This document shows, piece by piece, positions 31,852 through 35,840 of a stretch of 35,840 nucleotides of DNA (position 1 is its first letter; every line of letters starts with the position of its first letter). Below the pieces are notes generated by a model. It had not been told where the DNA came from. It ran no database searches and saw only the letters and a program-made list of their open reading frames with translations. The translations under genes and the position numbers were made by a program. The stretch covers positions 1-35,840 of the forward strand of contig JAOPYI010000217.1 of NCBI GenBank assembly GCA_025964675.1, read 5' to 3'. Source of the DNA: Sphaerisporangium sp. (GTDB taxonomy: Bacteria > Actinomycetota > Actinomycetes > Streptosporangiales > Streptosporangiaceae).

Positions 31852-32648
31852 CCGGCAGACCGGTGGAGGAAGGACGGGATCGAGCGCACGGCCTGGAAAG
31901 GGTCCCCGGCGAGCCGGCACTCGACGGCCAGGTAGCCGTCGTAGCCGATGGCGTCCAGGGCGCCCAGCCAGGCGGGCCAGTCGAGGTGGCCGGCTCCGGG
32001 CTGGAGGCGGTTGGAGTCGCTGACCTGGGCGTGGCCGACCAGGGGCGCGGCGGCGAGGACGGCGGCCGCGGGGTCGGCCTCCTCGATGTTCATGTGGTAG
32101 CTGTCGATGCCGATGCGGACGGAGTCCAGGCCGACGGCGCGGATCAGGTCGGCGGCCTGCTCCAGCCGATTGACCATGTGGTCCTCGTAGCGGTTGAGCG
32201 GCTCGAGGAAGAGCATGACGCCCTCCTTGCGGGCGTGCTCGCCCAGCTCTGTGAGCCCTTCCAGCAGCACCTCACGGTCCTGCTCCTCGCTGCGCGGCGG
32301 GTTGAACGGCGGCAGCCGGCGCGAGAACATGCCATAGGAGGCGGGGGTCTGGGCGCCGAGTCCGCCGAGCTCACCGATCACGGACAGCTGGGACTTCATC
32401 TGCTCGATCGCGTCGCGGCGCAGGTCGTCGTCGAAGGCGCCGAAGAAGTGCGGCATGTCCACGCACACGGTCGGCATGACGACGCCCTCGGCGCGGGCCT
32501 TGCGGAGTTCGGGCAGGCGGTCGCGGAAGTGGAAGTCGCCCTTGCCGCGCAGCTCGATGGCGTCGTAGCCGGCACTCCGCGCGAACTCCCACTTCTCCTT
32601 CAGCGTCTCGCCCGGGAGCAGCTGTTCCTGGCACGCGGTCTTGAACAT
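31848..32648 (-). CDS. Sugar phosphate isomerase/epimerase-type TIM-barrel enzyme
   Basis: 266 residues. This is the xylose-isomerase-like TIM barrel used by ketose 3-epimerases, hydroxypyruvate isomerase and inosose isomerases. The four metal/catalytic residues are visible: Glu149 (MLFLEPLNRYEDHMVN), Asp182 (RIGIDSYHMNIEE), His206 (VGHAQVSDSNR) and Glu243 (LAVECRL). The EPLNRYE and DSYHMNIEE segments are closest in style to D-tagatose/D-psicose 3-epimerases, but related enzymes also act on keto-sugars made by dehydrogenases. It acts in the cytoplasm. The gene starts 14 bases after the stop of the dehydrogenase gene and its stop overlaps the next start, so the pathway order oxidation, isomerisation, glycoside cleavage is plausible. 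This is inference. Confidence 0.88.
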   Translation of the reverse strand: MFKTACQEQLLPGETLKEKWEFARSAGYDAIELRGKGDFHFRDRLPELRKARAEGVVMPTVCVDMPHFFGAFDDDLRRDAIEQMKSQLSVIGELGGLGAQTPASYGMFSRRLPPFNPPRSEEQDREVLLEGLTELGEHARKEGVMLFLEPLNRYEDHMVNRLEQAADLIRAVGLDSVRIGIDSYHMNIEEADPAAAVLAAAPLVGHAQVSDSNRLQPGAGHLDWPAWLGALDAIGYDGYLAVECRLAGDPFQAVRSIPSFLHRSAG

Positions 32649-32662
32649 GGTCGTCAGCCCTC

Positions 32663-33709
32663 TCAGAACTCCAGCACGACCTGGAGAGCGTCAGCGGGAC
32701 GCTCTTCCAGGAGGACGTAGGCCTCGGCCGCGTCGGCGACCGGTACGACGTGGGTCACCAGGGACTCCACGTCGACGAGGTCGTCGGCGACGAGCCGCAG
32801 GAAGGTCTGCTGGAGTCTGTCCACGCTCCAGCGTCCGGCGAACTGCGGCGGGACTCCACCGATTTGAGAGGAGACGAGCTGCACGCGGTTGTGGTGGAAC
32901 TCGTCGCCGAGCCGCAGGCCCACGCCGTCGCCTTGGTAGAAGCCCGAGGCGACGACGCGACCGCCCACCGCCACGGAGCGCACGGCTTCGTGCAGAGCCG
33001 GGTAGGCGCCGCTGATCTCGACGGCGACGTCGGCGCCGCGCCCGCCGGTGGCCTCGCGGATCCGCTCCGCGACGGCGTCGGTGCGCGCGTTCAGGGTGCG
33101 CGAGGCGCCGTACTGCGCCGCCTTGGCGAGCCGGGAGTCCAGCGCGTCGACGGCGGTGACGCGGGCGCCGTTCAGCTGTGCCAGCCGTGTGGTGAGCAGG
33201 CCGATCACGCCCTGGCCGAAGACGGCGACGTCCTCACCGACGTGGATGTCGCCGGCGAGTACGGCGTTGTACGCGATGGCCCCGACCCGGGCGAAGGCGC
33301 CGGCGAGTGGAGCCAGTCCTTCGGGGAGCTGGTGGCCCGCCATTCGCTCGGCGGGGACGATGCCCTCGCTGCGATGCCCCCAGATCCCCCACACCAGTTC
33401 ACCGGGCTTGGGCATCCCGGGGGTGTCCACGAGCTCCGGGGAGACCTCGATGACCTCCCCGACCTCCGAGTACCCCCAGCCCGCCACCGGGTACGAGATG
33501 CCGGGCCCGCCGTCACGGAAGAGCCGGGCCTCGGGGTCCCAGGTGCGGGTCAGGTAGGGGTTGGTTCCCCTGTAGGCGGTGAGCTCGGTGCCCGCGGAGA
33601 TGCCGGAGTAGCGGGTCCGGACGCGTAGGTGGCCGACTGGCAGAGGGGCGGATTCGCCGGTGACGACCTCCACCTGGCGTGGGCCGGTGAACTGGACGAC
33701 GCGTTCCAC
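32663..33709 (-). CDS. Medium-chain dehydrogenase/reductase (BchC-like, lacking canonical zinc ligands)
   Basis: 348 residues from a GTG with CCGGAG five bases upstream. The N-terminal GroES-like domain is followed by a Rossmann domain: DVAVFGQGVIGLLTTRLAQL at about 161-180 with the G-x-G-x-x-G loop, then VTAVDALDSRLAKAAQYGA. In zinc alcohol dehydrogenases the catalytic Cys sits in a C-G-x-D-x-H motif. Here the place is taken by SGISAGTELTAYRGT, as in BchC-like and related threonine-dehydrogenase-like proteins, and no four-Cys structural zinc lobe is present. It probably oxidises or reduces a sugar hydroxyl with NAD(P). It is the first gene of the four-gene catabolic operon and has a TTGACA/TATCTT promoter, divergent from the transporter genes. 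Confidence 0.87.
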   Translation of the reverse strand: MERVVQFTGPRQVEVVTGESAPLPVGHLRVRTRYSGISAGTELTAYRGTNPYLTRTWDPEARLFRDGGPGISYPVAGWGYSEVGEVIEVSPELVDTPGMPKPGELVWGIWGHRSEGIVPAERMAGHQLPEGLAPLAGAFARVGAIAYNAVLAGDIHVGEDVAVFGQGVIGLLTTRLAQLNGARVTAVDALDSRLAKAAQYGASRTLNARTDAVAERIREATGGRGADVAVEISGAYPALHEAVRSVAVGGRVVASGFYQGDGVGLRLGDEFHHNRVQLVSSQIGGVPPQFAGRWSVDRLQQTFLRLVADDLVDVESLVTHVVPVADAAEAYVLLEERPADALQVVLEF

Positions 33710-33739
33710 AGGGACTCCGGAAGATTGTTTATGGCGTGC

Positions 33740-33772
33740 TGTTCAACATAACTGGCTGATTTATGTCGAAGA
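33740..33772. promoter_or_regulatory. Inverted-repeat operator in the sugar locus
   Basis: TGTTCAACATAA at 33740-33751 and TTATGTCGAAGA at 33761-33772 are inverted with 10 of 12 matches around a 9-base spacer. The repeat covers most of the -10 element of the left-going promoter and its start region. A further half-site, CAACATAA, lies at 33831-33838, downstream of the right-going promoter. This arrangement fits repression of both operons by one dimeric regulator. Confidence 0.65.
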
Positions 33773-33796
33773 TATCTCAAACTTAGGTCTTGTCAA
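33769..33796 (-). promoter_or_regulatory. Promoter of the dehydrogenase-epimerase-glycosidase operon
   Basis: On the minus strand a perfect TTGACA (33796-33791) and TATCTT (33774-33769, 4 of 6) are separated by 16 bases. The leader to the GTG at 33709 would be about 53 bases. The operator at 33740-33772 overlaps the -10 and start. Confidence 0.65.
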
Positions 33797-33818
33797 TAAG
33801 CAAAAGTGGTGCTGTGAT
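33790..33818 (+). promoter_or_regulatory. Promoter of the binding-protein/permease operon
   Basis: TTGTCA at 33790-33795 and TGTGAT at 33813-33818 are spaced by 17 bases (5 of 6 and 4 of 6 to consensus). Its -35 shares the same bases as the -35 of the opposite promoter, so the two polymerases would compete for it. A CAACATAA half-site lies just after the expected start. Confidence 0.6.
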
Positions 33819-33858
33819 GCAACGCGTACGCAACATAAGGCGGCAGTGAGGACAGTTC

Positions 33859-35259
33859 ATGCGCATGCGGTCCCGAGGGTCGAGGGCACTGGCGGCTGGG
33901 TTGGCCGCCGCGCTGGGGGTCGGACTCATGTCCGGTTGCGCCGCACAGGGGAAGAGCAGTCCGGACAACAGGATCACGGTCTGGAGCCTGGAGAACCTCA
34001 CTCCGCGCATGGAGGCGACCAAGAAGATCGTCACGGCCTTCGAGAAGGAGACCGGTGTCCAGGTGAAGCTGGTCGGGGTCGACGAAGGCCAGCTGCCGCA
34101 GCTGATCATGTCCGCGGCCGCCGCCGGGACCCTCCCCGACGTCATCGGCGGCGTCCCGCTCGCCCCGGCCTGGCAGATGTACACCAACGGGTTGCTCGAC
34201 ATCGCCGCCACCAACAAGGTCGTCGATCACCTCGGCGCAGGCACCTTCAACAGCAACGCCCTGGCGCTGACCAGCGACGGCGCCACCCACCTCGGCGTTC
34301 CCAGCGACGCCTGGATGCAGGTACTCGTCTACCGCAAGGACCTGTTCGCCAAGGCGGGCCTCGCCGCCCCCGACTCCTACGCCGCCATGCTCCAGGCCGC
34401 CAAGACCCTGAACAGCGGCGGCAACAGCGGCATATCGCTCGCCACTGACCCGAGCGACGTCTTCACCCAGCAGAGCTTCGAGGACCTGGCGCTCGCCAAC
34501 GGCTGCCAACTCGTCGGCTCCGACGGCAAGGTCGGCCTGGACAGCCCCCAGTGCCGGCAGACCTTCACCACCTACGGTCAGCTCGCCGCCGACTACGGGG
34601 CCGCCGGCACGCAGAGCGTGGACTCGACCCGCGCCACCTACTTCGCCGGCCGCTCCTCGATGATCCTCTGGTCCACCTTCCTGCTTGACGAGCTGGCGGG
34701 CCTGCGCAACGACGCCCTGCCCAGCTGCGCGCAGTGCGCCAAGGACCCGCACTATCTGTCGGACAACAGCGGGATCGTCACGGCCCTGAAGGCCCCGGGC
34801 GCCGCCAAGCCCGCACAGTTCGGGGAGATCTCCTCCTGGGTGGTCACCCGGACAGCGGAGACCGCGGCCTCGGAGAAGTTCATCGAGTACATGATGAGCA
34901 CCGGGTACGAGGGCTGGTTCGGCATGGCCGCCGAGGGCAAGATCCCGGTCCGCAACGGCACGGCCGAGGATCCCGGCAAGTACCGCAAGGCCTGGCGCGC
35001 CAGCGACATCGGCGTCGACACGAAGAAGCCCTTGCAATCCGTCTACTCCGCCGGCCTCCTCGACGAACTCGCCTCCGGCGTCAGCAACATGCAGCGCTGG
35101 GGCATCACCCAGGGCCAGGGCGCACTGGTCGGCGCGACGCTCGGCGAACTCCCGATACCGAAGGCGGTCGGCGCCATGACCGCCGGTCAGACCTCCCCCG
35201 GCCAGGCCGCCAAGGAGGCGCACGACGAAGTCACGGCCCTGCAGAAGTCCCTCCAGTGA
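33859..35259 (+). CDS. ABC transporter sugar-binding lipoprotein (extracellular solute-binding protein family 1)
   Basis: 466 residues from an ATG with GAGGA seven bases upstream. The N-terminus is a lipoprotein signal: a basic start (MRMRSRGSR), a hydrophobic core (LAAGLAAALGVGL) and the lipobox MSGC with Cys27 as the lipid-anchored first residue. The mature protein starts with a flexible QGKSSPDN stretch, then ITVWSLENLTPRMEATKKIV and FEKETGVQVKLVGVDEGQLPQLI, as in family 1 carbohydrate-binding proteins. Later blocks such as VPSDAWMQVLVYRKDLFAKAGL and FAGRSSMILWSTFLLDEL fit the same group. It delivers an extracellular sugar or oligosaccharide to the membrane permease encoded 34 bases downstream. 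The divergent operon of cytoplasmic glycosidases points to a glycoside as cargo. Confidence 0.93.
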   Translation: MRMRSRGSRALAAGLAAALGVGLMSGCAAQGKSSPDNRITVWSLENLTPRMEATKKIVTAFEKETGVQVKLVGVDEGQLPQLIMSAAAAGTLPDVIGGVPLAPAWQMYTNGLLDIAATNKVVDHLGAGTFNSNALALTSDGATHLGVPSDAWMQVLVYRKDLFAKAGLAAPDSYAAMLQAAKTLNSGGNSGISLATDPSDVFTQQSFEDLALANGCQLVGSDGKVGLDSPQCRQTFTTYGQLAADYGAAGTQSVDSTRATYFAGRSSMILWSTFLLDELAGLRNDALPSCAQCAKDPHYLSDNSGIVTALKAPGAAKPAQFGEISSWVVTRTAETAASEKFIEYMMSTGYEGWFGMAAEGKIPVRNGTAEDPGKYRKAWRASDIGVDTKKPLQSVYSAGLLDELASGVSNMQRWGITQGQGALVGATLGELPIPKAVGAMTAGQTSPGQAAKEAHDEVTALQKSLQ

Positions 35260-35293
35260 GCCGCCCCCGGCCCTGTCTCCTTAGGAACCCGCG

Positions 35294-35840
35294 ATGAGCA
35301 CCGTACAAGGCGCCGACCAGCGCCGATCCCCCGCGACGACCGCCGGACAGGAGGCCCGGCAGCGCCGAACCCCCACCCTGGCCCAGCGTGAGAACCGAAC
35401 CGGACTGGCCTTCGTGTCTCCCACCGTGCTCGTGGTCCTGGTCGTCGTCGTCCTGCCCATCGCCTGGACCGTGCTGCTCGCCTTCCAGCACGCGCGGCTG
35501 GTCGACATCCAGAGCATGAGCTTCCTGTCCAACTGGACCTGGGGGAACTTCACCGCGGTCTTCACCTCGCCCGGCTTCTGGAGCTCGCTGTGGACCACCC
35601 TGATCTACACCGTGGGCGGCACCGTCGGCTCGATTGCCCTCGGGCTGGTCGCCGCCCTCGCCCTGCGCCGGCCCTTCCGCGGCCGGGCCCTGCTGCGCGG
35701 ATCGATGCTGCTGCCCTACGTCGCGCCCGTGGTGGCCGTCACGTTCGTCTGGGAGATCGCCCTCAGCCCGCAGTTCGGCATCGTCAACGAGTGGGGCGGC
35801 AAGCTGCTCGGCTGGGACAAGCCGATCGCCTTCCTGTCGA
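35294..35840 (+). CDS. ABC sugar transporter permease, MalF-type (3' end cut by window edge)
   Basis: Starts at ATG 35294, with AGGAA about 7 bases upstream, and stays open for 182 codons to the window edge. A hydrophilic N-terminus of about 38 residues (MSTVQGADQRRSPATT) precedes a first helix, TGLAFVSPTVLVVLVVVVLP. NFTAVFTSPGFWSSLWTTLIY and VGSIALGLVAALALRRPFRG follow, leading into RALLRGSMLLPYVAPVVAVTFVW, which is typical of binding-protein-dependent sugar permeases. The EAA loop that contacts the ATPase would lie beyond the window. It is in the same operon as the binding lipoprotein. A second permease gene probably follows, as in other systems of this family. Confidence 0.9.
   Translation, partial: MSTVQGADQRRSPATTAGQEARQRRTPTLAQRENRTGLAFVSPTVLVVLVVVVLPIAWTVLLAFQHARLVDIQSMSFLSNWTWGNFTAVFTSPGFWSSLWTTLIYTVGGTVGSIALGLVAALALRRPFRGRALLRGSMLLPYVAPVVAVTFVWEIALSPQFGIVNEWGGKLLGWDKPIAFLS

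Noticed and set aside
1-35840. CRISPR array, tRNA, rRNA or insertion sequence
   Set aside because: No regularly spaced identical repeats, no cloverleaf ending in CCA, no rRNA-like stretch and no transposase or flanking inverted repeats were seen on reading both strands. A tRNAscan or ISfinder run would settle this.

Overview
The window is very GC-rich DNA with strong third-position G/C bias, frequent GTG and TTG starts, Pro/Ser/Ala-rich linkers and LytR-CpsA-Psr (LCP) proteins with LytR_C tails. This points to an actinomycete chromosome, possibly Streptosporangiales-like (a guess from protein style, not a search result). Roughly 28 protein-coding genes are supported, two of them cut by the window edges, plus one gene remnant. 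I found no rRNA, tRNA, CRISPR array, phage or intact insertion sequence.

Layout. (1) 1-7.5 kb is envelope glycopolymer assembly: two divergent multi-spanning GT-C type transferases, an LCP ligase with a strong terminator, a membrane acyltransferase with a long disordered N-terminus, and a GT-B glycosyltransferase. (2) 7.6-11.5 kb is an accessory patch: an acetoacetate-decarboxylase-like gene, a type I restriction HsdR N-terminal remnant next to a decayed acetoacetate-decarboxylase-like tail, and a TetR regulator divergent from a two-gene membrane operon whose second gene fuses a methyltransferase-like domain to a CxxC thiol-oxidoreductase-like domain. (3) 11.5-23.9 kb is a teichoic-acid-like cluster: a GT2, a CDP-alcohol phosphotransferase, a glycerol-1-phosphate-dehydrogenase-like enzyme, a LicC/IPCT-like nucleotidyltransferase, a second CDP-alcohol phosphotransferase with a small membrane partner, a bifunctional IspD-like cytidylyltransferase/SDR reductase, a TagF-like polymerase, a second GT2 and a second LCP ligase. 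(4) 23.9-28.4 kb is mixed: a membrane protein, purC, a GNAT-AAA+ fusion, a DUF3592-like protein and a SHOCT protein. (5) 28.5-35.8 kb is a divergent sugar-uptake and catabolic locus: lipoprotein binding protein plus permease on the right; dehydrogenase, sugar isomerase/epimerase and two glycoside hydrolases, tightly coupled, on the left.

How they may work together. In region 3 a polyol phosphate made by the G1PDH-like enzyme could be CTP-activated by the LicC/IPCT-like enzyme and transferred by the CDP-alcohol phosphotransferases. The IspD/SDR fusion could make a second CDP-polyol (CDP-ribitol is the precedent) for the TagF-like polymerase. GT2/GT4/GT-C enzymes and the acyltransferase would decorate the chain, and the LCP proteins would attach it to peptidoglycan. 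The combination suggests a wall polymer with unusual polyol-phosphate chemistry and is the best candidate for an undescribed system. The region 5 locus is a second candidate: its divergent promoters overlap at their -35 elements, and an inverted repeat covers one -10, as expected for a shared repressor encoded outside the window.
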